Assembly: GCA_965204925.1 (NCBI GenBank)
Contig: OZ242021.1
Location: forward strand, 2,108,001-2,172,000
Reading direction: 5' to 3'
Length of the DNA stretch: 64,000 nt
Source of the DNA: G963663315 sp965204925
Lineage (GTDB): Bacteria; Pseudomonadota; Gammaproteobacteria; Arenicellales; Poriferihabitantaceae
Part shown: positions 9,315 to 17,221 of the stretch, piece by piece
Position numbering within the stretch: the first letter of the stretch is position 1
How the letters are laid out: each line of letters begins with the position of its first letter
The notes under the pieces: generated by a model
Told to the model about the DNA's origin: nothing
What the model saw: the letters and a program-made list of their open reading frames with translations, nothing else
The model's database searches: none
Made by a program: the position numbers and the translations under genes

Positions 9315-10184
9315 TGTTAAAACAAAGTTGTAATGTCCCCTTTTCTGCAAAGTAGAGATGTCCCCTTTTTTGATTGGGAGGGGCAGTTATGTTGGGCACG
9401 GGGGTGTTGTTGAGCATGCGGGAGTCGGGTCGTATTGGAGTGATTGAGGAAGTGGTGGAGAAGCGGTTGAAGCAGCGTGAGGCGGCGTTGCGACTCGTAC
9501 GGGCGCTGCGCACGCTGGACATTGAGTCGATTCACGCCAACAGCCCCCAGGCGAAGGGACGGGTAGAGCGCGCCAACCGCACGCTGCAAGACCGCTTGGT
9601 GAAAGAGATGCGACTGCGTGGCATCGGTAGCCTGGAAGCGGGCAATGCCTGCCTGCCCGCGTTTATGGCGGATTACAACCGGCGTTTTGCTGTGGCGCCA
9701 CGCAACCCTAACGGATGCGCGCCGGGCGGTGTGGCACAACGACCGGGAATTGGATTTGATTCTGTGCGAGCAGCACGTCCGCAAGGTGACCCGACACCTG
9801 GCGGTCCACTTCAACGGGAACACGTACCAGATCATGGGTCAAGGAAAGGGCTACCGGCTACGCGGTACAACGGTGACCGTGTGCAAGGACTATGATGGCC
9901 GGGTGACCGTGTTACAGGGCGGTCGCGAGTTGTCGGTCCGGCTGCTTGTCGAGGGAGAGGCTCCCCTTGCGGTCGAGGAGGGCAAGAGCGTCCGGTTCAG
10001 GGTGGATCAGGCGAAAGCGCGACAGCAGTCTCGGCCAGTTTGGAAGCCGCCACCGGACCACCCTTGGCGGCGTGCATTCAAGACCCGTGGACATGCAGTC
10101 GTCCGATAACGGGGGTCTTGCACTTCGGTCGCTTCGCTCCCTCCGTGCAAGACCAAAAGGGGACATTTCTACTTTGGTTTGACA
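9315..10184 (+). mobile_element. Internally deleted ISNCY/IS1202-like element, copy 1 (870 bp)
   Basis: The ends are imperfect inverted repeats. The left end starts TGTTAAAACAAAGTTG and the reverse complement of the right end starts TGTCAAACCAAAGTAG. By eye 26 of the first 30 positions match, including the shared AATGTCCCCTTTT. A second copy of the end motif (CAAAGTAGAGATGTCCCC) sits inside the left end at 9348-9369. Between the ends lies a transposase reading frame missing its middle part and frameshifted. It cannot move unaided but could be mobilised by a full-length copy elsewhere. It has the same orientation as the 414-bp copy at 14493. Confidence 0.85.
9389..10109 (+). pseudogene. IS1202/ISNCY-type transposase remnant, deleted and frameshifted
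   Basis: The first ~30 residues resemble an N-terminal helix-turn-helix region. They are joined abruptly to the C-terminal part of a DDE integrase-type transposase (HANSPQAKGRVERANRTLQD, with the conserved late acidic residue in GRVERAN). The rest of the catalytic core, including the first two acidic residues, is missing. The frame breaks near 9710, where an extra A (CCTAACGG for the expected CCTACGG) stops frame 2 and the product continues in frame 3 as TDARRAVWHNDREL to the stop at 10109. The C-terminal ~88 residues recur nearly unchanged in the second copy. No functional protein is expected. Confidence 0.85.
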
Positions 10185-10199
10185 CAGAAAAAATTGTAC
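10185..10199. repeat. 15-bp inner flank repeat B, left copy
   Basis: The 15 bases CAGAAAAAATTGTAC directly follow the right end of IS copy 1 and recur exactly at 14478-14492, directly before the left end of IS copy 2. This is what remains when a circular DNA carrying one site B is opened by an IS with a 15-bp duplication. Confidence 0.85.
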
Positions 10200-10296
10200 T
10201 TGCCTGTTCTATCGTGTATTGCTAGACTGTCGAGCGGCTCGCTATGGGTTGGCTTCCGGGTTACGCGCAGCGAAAGCGTTTCGGGATTTGGACATT

Positions 10297-10314
10297 ATCG
10301 GGCAATTTCCCGAT
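10297..10314. promoter_or_regulatory. Inverted repeat ATCGGG-N6-CCCGAT upstream of the autotransporter
   Basis: Perfect 6-bp arms around a 6-base spacer, overlapping the first base of a TTGACA element. The same arms and spacing occur at 14382-14399 upstream of the other island gene. It could be an operator for a shared regulator; a chance hairpin is not excluded. Confidence 0.4.
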
Positions 10315-10345
10315 TGACAGGATCAATTCGCGGGTTATTTATAAT
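10314..10345 (+). promoter_or_regulatory. Candidate sigma70 promoter for the autotransporter
   Basis: TTGACA at 10314-10319 and TATAAT at 10340-10345, both perfect consensus but 20 bases apart, which is longer than optimal. TATTTA at 10336-10341 would give a 16-base spacing. The ATG of the autotransporter lies 46 bases past the TATAAT. Confidence 0.4.
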
Positions 10346-10390
10346 GCCCGGAGTCTTTTACCGAAAAATCTTCTATATTCTTCCAGTGAG

Positions 10391-13300
10391 ATGACTGACA
10401 TGATGAATCTGCCCCCCCCCCCCCCCCGAATTTTCATAATATTCGCAATATTCATGCGTTAACGTTTCCATCTTTCATTCCCGTCCGCGCCGCTTCGATT
10501 GCGGTTTTTTTGTGCCTGCTTTTTGTCACGCCGGTATCTTATGCGGCAGAACCGACCTGTGATGAAGTTTCAGATGTAAAGGATGTCTGTACCGGAGCAG
10601 GTACGCACATCGATGCCTCGGATGATGGAGAATTGCCAACCGATTATTTGTTCGAAAACCGCGCGACCTTGACGCAGAATGGAAACGATAAAGGCGGCAT
10701 CAATCTATGGTCTACAGACCCGAGCGCCGGAAAAAGGCTTAGATTGCTTAATTTCGGTTCGGTCACCACTGACGGCAATAGAACCGACGGAGTCAAAGCG
10801 TGGGCGGAGCATGTCAATGTGGAAGCGCATAATGAAGCCGGAGGCGTCATCCGCGCAACCGGTGACTCGGCCGGAGGGCTTATGGTCGGGTCGTCTAATG
10901 ACGAGAGCGACAGCGACGGTGATGCCCTGGCAGTCAACCGGGGGACTGTCTCAACCGCCGGTGACGCCGTTTTAGTGAGCGGGTCGTCTCTGCGAACTGC
11001 CGTTGGGGTCGGTTCCTGGACAGACAGAGGGGACGCGCAGACCCTGAACTACGGCACGGTAACCACTTCCGGCACGGGAGCGCGAGGATTGTTTTCATGG
11101 GCGGAATCGACCGGATCGACACAAATCAGGAACTATGGAACGGTGACGACGAGTGGAGGGCGCGCCAGCATCGGCGGCCGGACACGGTCGGCAGACGGCG
11201 TGGTCGCGGGCACTGCCGAGAGCGGTAATGCGCTGGTAGTCAATGAGCGCACGGGCACGGTCACTACCTCTGGCGCGGGAGCGCGAGGTCTGGTTGCAAT
11301 CACAGAAACGACCGGGTCGGCAGAAGTCAGGAACCATGGAACGGTGACGACGACTGGAGCGCTTGCGACGACTGGATCGCTTGAGGCTACTGAAGAGAAT
11401 CCAAGATCGGCTTATGGTATGACTGCAAGTTCCGCCGGGAGCGGCAATGCGCTGGCGGTCAATGAGCGCACGGGCACCGTCGCCACGCGAGGCGCCGATG
11501 CGGATGCAGTATTCGCATGGTCAGCGCAAGGGAACGCCGAGGCGGTCAATCGGGGGACGGTCACCACGCAAGGCAGCGGAGCGCCCGGTGCAAGGGTAGC
11601 GGGTGTGGCGGCAATGGCGGAACAGGGCAATGCGCGCATCATCCTGGACGGTGGAACGATAAACGTCGCGGGCAGTAACAATATTGGCCTGTACGCGAGT
11701 ACGCCCGACAATGGGACGAACACGATCACCGTGGACATCAGCGGGGGGGCGCTGGTGACCGCCGAGACGGCAGCGAGATTCGTGGGCGGCAGAGCCACCG
11801 TCAAAGCGATGGGCGCGGAGACCCGCAGGAACATCCTGCGTGGCGCGGTACATTTCGGCAACCGCAACGATCGCTTGCGCTTGCGCTACAGTGAGATTCA
11901 TGGCGACATCAACTTCGGACGCGGACGGGATCGTTTGACGCTCAATGCTGGCGCTGTAATCCGTGGAGACATTGATTTCGGTGAGGACAGCGGGGGCTAT
12001 ATCACCCTGACTCCGGAGCAGTCGGCGTTGCTGCCGGCGGGCTGTGCAGTGGACCTTGACGCTCCGTCCCGCGGTGATGTATTGTGCATCACGGTGAGCG
12101 AGAGGAATGCTCCGACTGTACATATTCATGGTGAAGTGCGCAATGCCAACCGTTTCTGCAAGGGGGGCAAGGGGGCTGCCTTTTTGCACCAGGGGATCAG
12201 CTTCAAGGGCAGTCAGGCCTCGATTGAAGATGGTTTGTTGATCCTGGGCGACCACATGAATCTGGGAGCAAGCGGCACGCTGACGGTCAAGGACCGCGCC
12301 GCGCTGCGCTTTCGCATCGGGGAAAACGACCAGGATTATGGCCGGGTGACCGCGGGGACGGTCACATTCGAGGATGATGACAGTGATACGGATACAACCG
12401 CGACGCCGAATCTCCAGGTCTCGAAAAAGAGCGGCGCGAGTGTCAGTGAAACGAGCCTGACCGGGCTTGAGTTCATCAATGCCGGAAGCATTCTGGGCAA
12501 ACCGCAGGGCGGCTCTGCCGCGCCGTTGAGCGGTTCCCTGTCGATCACCAATGCGCAAGGCGGTGTGGTCGGCACATCGACTGTTAGTGATGCCGGTGGC
12601 TCGCGTAAAAAGCTGTCATTCACCAATGTCGAAGATGTGAACCGAATCCTGGTGACACAGAACGACCCTGACCCGGGTACACGTACACCCGTTGCTCCCG
12701 ATCCTGGCGACAGTGGCAACGACGGAACAAATACGCCTGACGACCCTGGTGGCGGTGGGGGTAGTAGCGGCGGTGGCAGCGGGGGTGGCGGCATTGCTGC
12801 CCTGGGTAGCGTTGCCCTGATCCTGGCCATGATCAACCGCTCCCCGGAGGCGGACGACCCCATGTCGGAAGATGAAGAAACCGCGACCGAACTGAGCGTT
12901 ACAGCGGTCGATTCAAAACAGTACGATCGTGTCCGGCAAGGTGGAATGGAGTTCTGGACCCGGTCTTTTCAGGATGACCTGCCCACAGCGCGCGCCACAG
13001 GCGTCCGAGCCAATGCAACCGGCTGGTCGCTCGGCATCAACACTCGACCGAACAAGGGTTTCCAGGCGGGCATCTCGGCTACACCGGAGGTATCCATAAC
13101 GGCGCTGGGCAAGGCGCCCGACAGTCGGCAGAACGCCCTGTTCAGCGGTAGCGGTCATGCCATTCACGGTGGCTACAGAGGGGGCGTTTTCTTCGCTCGG
13201 GCGACGAGGACAGAAGGTTCCTATGACGCCTACAACTCCCTCAGTGACCCGCTGTCGGGCGGTACGGTTGCCGGTCTTGTGAAGGTGCGGAACAGGCAAT

Positions 13301-13794
13301 CTGCACTGACCATGGGACTGGTGCAGGATATCCACCGTATGCGTGTGAAACCGAAGGTCATGTGGTTTAGCGGGCAACTGGACGGCAGTCAATATCAGGC
13401 TGCCAATTCCCTGATGCGAGCGGCGGCGCCGGCTACGACACACTCGTATCGTGGCTGGGGCGGTGGACTGAGTGTCGCCTCCCGCGGCTGGTTGCCGACC
13501 GGCAGCGACTGGCGTTGGCGGCCGCAGATGCAGTGGACGGCGCACCGCCTGTACACGACAGACTTTGTTAGCGAAGGTCAACTGCGCTATGCGGACCGTG
13601 CCGGCATCACGAGTTTCACCATGCCGGCCAAGGCAGCGGACATGCCTCGTTCGGTTATTGGCATGACTGCGACTGTGGATGCGGCAAGGTCCAGGGCGCC
13701 TGACAGCTGGAGGGTCAAGATGGGCTTCGGCGGCGCGGTTGTCGACGATGAATCCTGGTATGCGGTCGTGTTCGGAGCGCAAAAACGGTTCTGA
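10391..13794 (+). CDS. Large type V autotransporter adhesin, phase-variable at a poly-C tract
   Basis: Surface protein with an AIDA/pertactin-like layout. As sequenced, the ATG at 10391 reads through five Pro codons and stops at a TAA (10460-10462), while the long frame (open from 10399 to 13794) has no ATG before the passenger. Seventeen (or fourteen) C instead of sixteen would fuse them, giving an N-terminal extension, a hydrophobic segment (SIAVFLCLLFVTPVSYA) and the passenger. The passenger has many degenerate repeats around NxGTVTTSGxxARG, typical of a right-handed beta-helix. Near 12745-12840 a Gly/Ser-rich linker leads into a hydrophobic stretch. From about 12930 a beta-barrel follows, ending in Phe (VVFGAQKRF), the BAM signal. 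TTG at 10510 could start the long frame but would give a truncated signal peptide. It lies in the IS-bounded island. Confidence 0.85.
10412..10427 (+). repeat. Homopolymeric tract of 16 C inside the autotransporter 5' coding region
   Basis: It begins 21 bases into the reading frame from ATG 10391. Slipped-strand mispairing here would switch the downstream gene on or off. The present length is one short of an in-frame state. Such tracts are also prone to sequencing error. Confidence 0.9.
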
Positions 13795-13812
13795 TTGAAA
13801 TACACCGAAGAA

Positions 13813-13846
13813 CGGGGATTCCGCTCCATGCAGAGCGGAATCCCCG
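13813..13846 (+). terminator. Hairpin terminator after the autotransporter
   Basis: A perfect 14-bp stem (arms CGGGGATTCCGCTC and its complement) around a 6-base loop, 18 bases past the stop codon. The following U run is weak (CTTCATT), so termination may be partial or may serve both strands, since the next gene converges on it. Confidence 0.65.
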
Positions 13847-13932
13847 CTTCATTGAGGAGGCATTGCGTTCGCAAAGGTCCGGGTGCGGGAGGGTCAGCGC
13901 TGACCCGATACAGTTGACGCGGCGTCCCGTGG

Positions 13933-14271
13933 CTACAGCAGTTTGATCAGGGCAACGACCAGACCACCCTGTGCAATCAGACCACCGAACATCCATTTCA
14001 TCAGATCGAATTTCGCCTGCTCAATGCCGGCCCTGGTTTCCTGCCTCAGGGTTTCAATGTTAGCCTTGAGCGTTTCAATGTTGGCCTTGGTCTCCTGCCT
14101 CAGGGTTTCGGTATCGGCCCGGATATTTTCAATATCTGTCCGCGTGGCCAGATTGGTATTGAGCAGAGTCACCTGCTCATCGGCAAGGGTCTCGGCCTGC
14201 AATTCGGTGAAACCGCAGGCGGTCAGACGCTTGATGAAGCGGTGGGTATCGAATGCAATGGCTTCGTTCAT
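13933..14271 (-). CDS. DUF1640/CCDC90-like coiled-coil membrane protein
   Basis: Small protein of 112 residues. An N-terminal region (residues 1-37, FDTHRFIKRLTACGFTELQAETL) matches the start of bacterial DUF1640 proteins, which are distant relatives of the mitochondrial CCDC90/MCUR1 family. It is followed by a coiled coil (about 40-92) with repeated E-T-L/I-x-Q/A-E-T units and a C-terminal membrane helix (about 94-111). The coiled coil comes from a visible 54-bp DNA repeat: the same 17 bases occur at 14039-14055 and 14093-14109. It converges on the autotransporter across the hairpin terminator and is the only other gene of the island. Function is unknown; in bacteria such proteins often accompany phage or mobile regions. 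Confidence 0.75.
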   Translation of the reverse strand: MNEAIAFDTHRFIKRLTACGFTELQAETLADEQVTLLNTNLATRTDIENIRADTETLRQETKANIETLKANIETLRQETRAGIEQAKFDLMKWMFGGLIAQGGLVVALIKLL

Positions 14272-14381
14272 CAGACAATCATAAAGTATCAGGCAATGGA
14301 TAACAAGTGTATGGCCAAGTCATGTTAGTCAATTTGGTAATGTCCTCCGACCACAGGCTCCCTGAAAAAAGACATTTCCAA

Positions 14382-14399
14382 ATCGGGCTGACACCCGAT
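14382..14399. promoter_or_regulatory. Second inverted repeat ATCGGG-N6-CCCGAT
   Basis: Identical arms and spacing to 10297-10314, about 110 bases upstream of the coiled-coil gene start. If the island was once a circle opened at repeat B, both sites lay in one shared divergent intergenic region between the two island genes. Confidence 0.4.
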
Positions 14400-14477
14400 C
14401 CTGTATATCTGCTCGTTCTGTTATTGCAAGCCTGTACACTGTTTCATATCTTTTGCATGTTCCTGGCGCAGCGCAAG

Positions 14478-14492
14478 CAGAAAAAATTGTAC
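14478..14492. repeat. 15-bp inner flank repeat B, right copy
   Basis: Exact copy of 10185-10199, directly adjoining the left end of IS copy 2. Confidence 0.85.
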
Positions 14493-14906
14493 TGTTAAAA
14501 CAAAGTTGTAATGTCCCCTTTGAGCAAAGATGACGCGACCTCACGGCTGCTGGCGGCGGGATTCTGGAAGGGCTACCGGCTACGCGGTACAACGGTGACC
14601 GTGTGCAAGGACTATGATGGCCGGGTGACCGTGTTACAGGGCGATCGCGAGTTGTCGGTCCGGCTGCTTGTCGAGGGAGAGGCTCCCCTTGCGGTTGAGG
14701 AGGACAAGAGCGTCCGGTTCAGGGTGGATCAGGCGAAAGCGCGACAGCAGTCTCGGCCAGTTTGGAAGCCGCCACCGGACCACCCTTGGCGGCGTGCATT
14801 CAAGACCGGTGGACATGCAGTCGTCCGATAACGGAGGTCTTGCACTTCGGTCGCTTCGCTCCCTCCGTGCAAGACCAAAAGGGGACATTTCTACTTTGGT
14901 TTGACA
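14493..14906 (+). mobile_element. Internally deleted ISNCY/IS1202-like element, copy 2 (414 bp)
   Basis: Its left end matches copy 1 through AATGTCCCCTTT, then diverges. From about 14568 to the right end it is almost identical to 9846-10184 of copy 1, with a few substitutions. The deletion breakpoint differs from copy 1, so the two are independent shrunken derivatives of one parent element, in the same orientation. Size and intact ends make it MITE-like. Confidence 0.85.
14511..14831 (+). pseudogene. C-terminal fragment of the IS1202/ISNCY-type transposase
   Basis: After about 18 unrelated codons the frame encodes the same C-terminal domain as copy 1 (from GYRLRGTTVTVCKDYDGRVT to HAVVR), with a few changes such as QGDRE for QGGRE. 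No DDE core is present, so it is not a working transposase. Confidence 0.85.
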
Positions 14907-14921
14907 CTCGCCACATCTGCC
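14907..14921. repeat. 15-bp outer flank repeat A, right copy
   Basis: Exact copy of 9300-9314 directly after the right end of IS copy 2. Together the two copies bracket the whole 5.6-kb island. Confidence 0.85.
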
Positions 14922-15019
14922 TTGTAACTGTATTTTGCCAGTGATAGCATTATAGCCTCATTGTCCAGCGCCCCTTCTTCCATATCCGAAAGGCGCTTGC
15001 ATTCGGTCGATAGCTGAAA

Positions 15020-17041
15020 ATGATCAGGGATTCTTCGGTTTACGGGTTTACATTACCCGATGATCTCATACTGTTGCTTCTCAACGAGCAAACAGGTTAT
15101 TTTTACCAAGTGTCCGGCTGGGAACTGAACTGCGCCGTAATCGGCGCGGCGCTTGCCGAGCTTTCCCTTCTCAAGCGTATCGACACGGATATGGACTCGC
15201 TGTTCCTGTTGGATAAAACTGAAACGGGCGACCCGGTCCTTGACACCCTCCTGGAGAAAATCGCGGACGAACCGGTGCAGCGAAACGCCCAGTTCTGGAT
15301 AGAACGGTTTGCCCCCGATGCGGAAGGCATTATCGATTCCATCCTGGAGCGCCTGGTAAAGATAAAGGTATTGCAGCGTCACGACGGAGATTTCTGGACG
15401 ATGGCTCCCGCCAGGTTTGACGGGGAGCGAAGCAACGGTTCTCCAGAATACACAGCAGGCGACGTCATCAGGGCGCGAATTAACCGGTATATTTTTTCCG
15501 ATCTGATTCCCGATACGAGAGACATCATTATTTTTTGCCTTGCCGACACATGCGATGTACTGCGCCTCATATTCGAGCTGGATGATGAAGCGGAAAAGCG
15601 TATTGAACTCATCTGCAAGATGGACCTGATCGGCCATTCCATAGCGGCTGCCGTCAGGCAGAACATTGCAAGCCCGTTGTTTCGGCGCACCGCCTTCACG
15701 CGGAAGATCCCGGTTGTCTCTCTTCGCAAGGTAGCGCTCAACCCGCATACCCGAAATGGCAACATCCCCGCGCTCTTTGCCGGGCTTGCGCAAGAGTACG
15801 GTCCCGTGTTCCGGATTTGTCCGCCATTTCAGGAACCCATGATCTTCCTCGTGGGAGCCAATGTCAATCGCTGGGTCCACCGAAACGGGCGGATGTATCT
15901 GAGATCCAGAGACTATTTCACGGATATCGAGAAGGTATACGGCGCTTCCGGGCTCATACCCTCTCTGGATGGCGCCGATCATTTTCGCCTGCGCAAGACC
16001 ATGCAGCCGGGCTATTCCCGCAAGAGACTTGCGGAGCAACTGGATTCTCTGTATGCGCGGATTCGTTCGTTCATGGCGGATTGGAAAGCAGGCTCCTCTC
16101 ATCAGGCGGTCAGAATGTGCAGGCTGATGATTAACGCGCAAGTATCTCCCATGATCATCGGCATCGAATCACAGGATGTTGTCGAGGATCTGATTAAATT
16201 CAAGGAACGGGCGCTCACCACTCACGTTGCAAGGCTCCTGCCGAAGTTCCTGCTCCGCACTCCGGGCATGAAACGCTCCTCCAGAGCCGTCGATATTGTG
16301 TCGCAGCGAGTGCGCAACACGCACACGCCTGCCCAGCGCGCCGGGTGTCCGCGCAACCTTGCGGACGACCTGCTTAACCTGCATGCCTGCGACCCGCAAT
16401 TCCTGCCCGAGTCGAACTTGGGCTTCTCTCTTTCGGCGCCCATGCTGGCCAGCATGTATCTGGGCGATGCCCTGGCTTTCGCACTCTACTCAATGGCTTC
16501 GCAGCCCGCTCTGTACGAGCGGATTCGGGGCGAGGCGGATGCCCTGTTTGATGGAGGAGGAGATCCGGTTCACGAAGATTTCAACGAGTCGTCTACCGAT
16601 GTCACGCAACGCTTTATCATGGAGTGTATGCGCATGTACCCGATCGTACCCATGTCCATTCGCAACGTCATGAATCCATGCGTGGTGGAGAATCACGAAC
16701 TTCCCGTGGGCGGGCGTGTCTTTATTGCCCAGACTTCCGCTCACTACATGAGCGAGGTTTTTCCGAATCCTGAACTATTCGACATCGATCGCTATCTGCC
16801 TCCCCGAAATGAGCATCGCAGCCCCGGGTACGCTCCGTACGGACTGGGCACCCACAGGTGCCTCGGCTTTCAGGTGATAGAGTTTCAACTGATCGTCAAC
16901 CTGCTCATGGTCGCGCACTACTTTACACTGAAGGTCTCACCGGAGGATTTCAGGCTCCGTTTCAACCCGTTTCCGTCAATGTCCCCCAGCAAGAAATTGC
17001 AGTTTCTTATTGCCGGGCAAAGGCGCGATTTGCCTGCGTGA
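15020..17041 (+). CDS. GPP34 (GOLPH3-like) domain fused to cytochrome P450
   Basis: 673 residues with two domains. Residues 1 to about 225 match the GPP34 family (GOLPH3/Vps74 phosphoinositide-binding fold): LPDDLILLLLNE, then AVIGAALAELSLLKRI and KTETGDPVLDTLLEKI. Residues about 240-673 form a P450. The ExxR pair is Glu535/Arg538 (ECMRMYP). The heme loop is YGLGTHRCLG with ligand Cys614, with Tyr in place of the usual Phe. The I-helix region (about 475-495, LGDALAFALYS) lacks the acid-Thr pair used for O2 protonation, so it may act as an isomerase- or peroxide-type P450. The GPP34 part may hold it at a membrane lipid. No ferredoxin or reductase gene is nearby. It starts 98 bases after repeat A. 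The substrate is unknown. Confidence 0.88.
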   Translation: MIRDSSVYGFTLPDDLILLLLNEQTGYFYQVSGWELNCAVIGAALAELSLLKRIDTDMDSLFLLDKTETGDPVLDTLLEKIADEPVQRNAQFWIERFAPDAEGIIDSILERLVKIKVLQRHDGDFWTMAPARFDGERSNGSPEYTAGDVIRARINRYIFSDLIPDTRDIIIFCLADTCDVLRLIFELDDEAEKRIELICKMDLIGHSIAAAVRQNIASPLFRRTAFTRKIPVVSLRKVALNPHTRNGNIPALFAGLAQEYGPVFRICPPFQEPMIFLVGANVNRWVHRNGRMYLRSRDYFTDIEKVYGASGLIPSLDGADHFRLRKTMQPGYSRKRLAEQLDSLYARIRSFMADWKAGSSHQAVRMCRLMINAQVSPMIIGIESQDVVEDLIKFKERALTTHVARLLPKFLLRTPGMKRSSRAVDIVSQRVRNTHTPAQRAGCPRNLADDLLNLHACDPQFLPESNLGFSLSAPMLASMYLGDALAFALYSMASQPALYERIRGEADALFDGGGDPVHEDFNESSTDVTQRFIMECMRMYPIVPMSIRNVMNPCVVENHELPVGGRVFIAQTSAHYMSEVFPNPELFDIDRYLPPRNEHRSPGYAPYGLGTHRCLGFQVIEFQLIVNLLMVAHYFTLKVSPEDFRLRFNPFPSMSPSKKLQFLIAGQRRDLPA

Positions 17042-17221
17042 CAGAACGAAGCGGAGGCTACTGCGCCATTGTGACCGGGCTCCGTGTAAATTGACGTTGC
17101 CGGCAGCCTACCGCTTGACCGGATCCGTGGTCCCATAGAAGTTTCCGATGAAACGGCCCTGGCCGCCGCATGCGGTGAGTATCAAATGCCAACGGCAAGA
17201 GGCCGGATCATTGGCAACCCC

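Noticed and set aside
11521..12558. 345-codon minus-strand frame inside the autotransporter
   Set aside because: Repetitive GC-rich coding DNA leaves the complementary strand open. The plus strand encodes a coherent passenger with repeats and the minus product has no recognisable domain.
12913..13782. 289-codon minus-strand frame over the autotransporter barrel
   Set aside because: Shadow of the barrel-coding region; the product is low-complexity and matches nothing I recognise.
10510..13794. TTG 10510 as the true autotransporter start
   Set aside because: It would leave a signal peptide of about 12 residues with no basic N-region, and coding-like sequence continues upstream to the poly-C tract and an ATG.
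14038..14110. Possible CRISPR-like repeat
   Set aside because: Only two copies of a 17-bp unit, in frame at 54-bp spacing inside a coiled-coil gene; it is a protein repeat.
9315..14906. Ordinary composite transposon (cargo moved by two flanking IS copies)
   Set aside because: It explains the outer 15-bp repeat but not the identical 15-bp repeat on both inner flanks, which requires a circular precursor.
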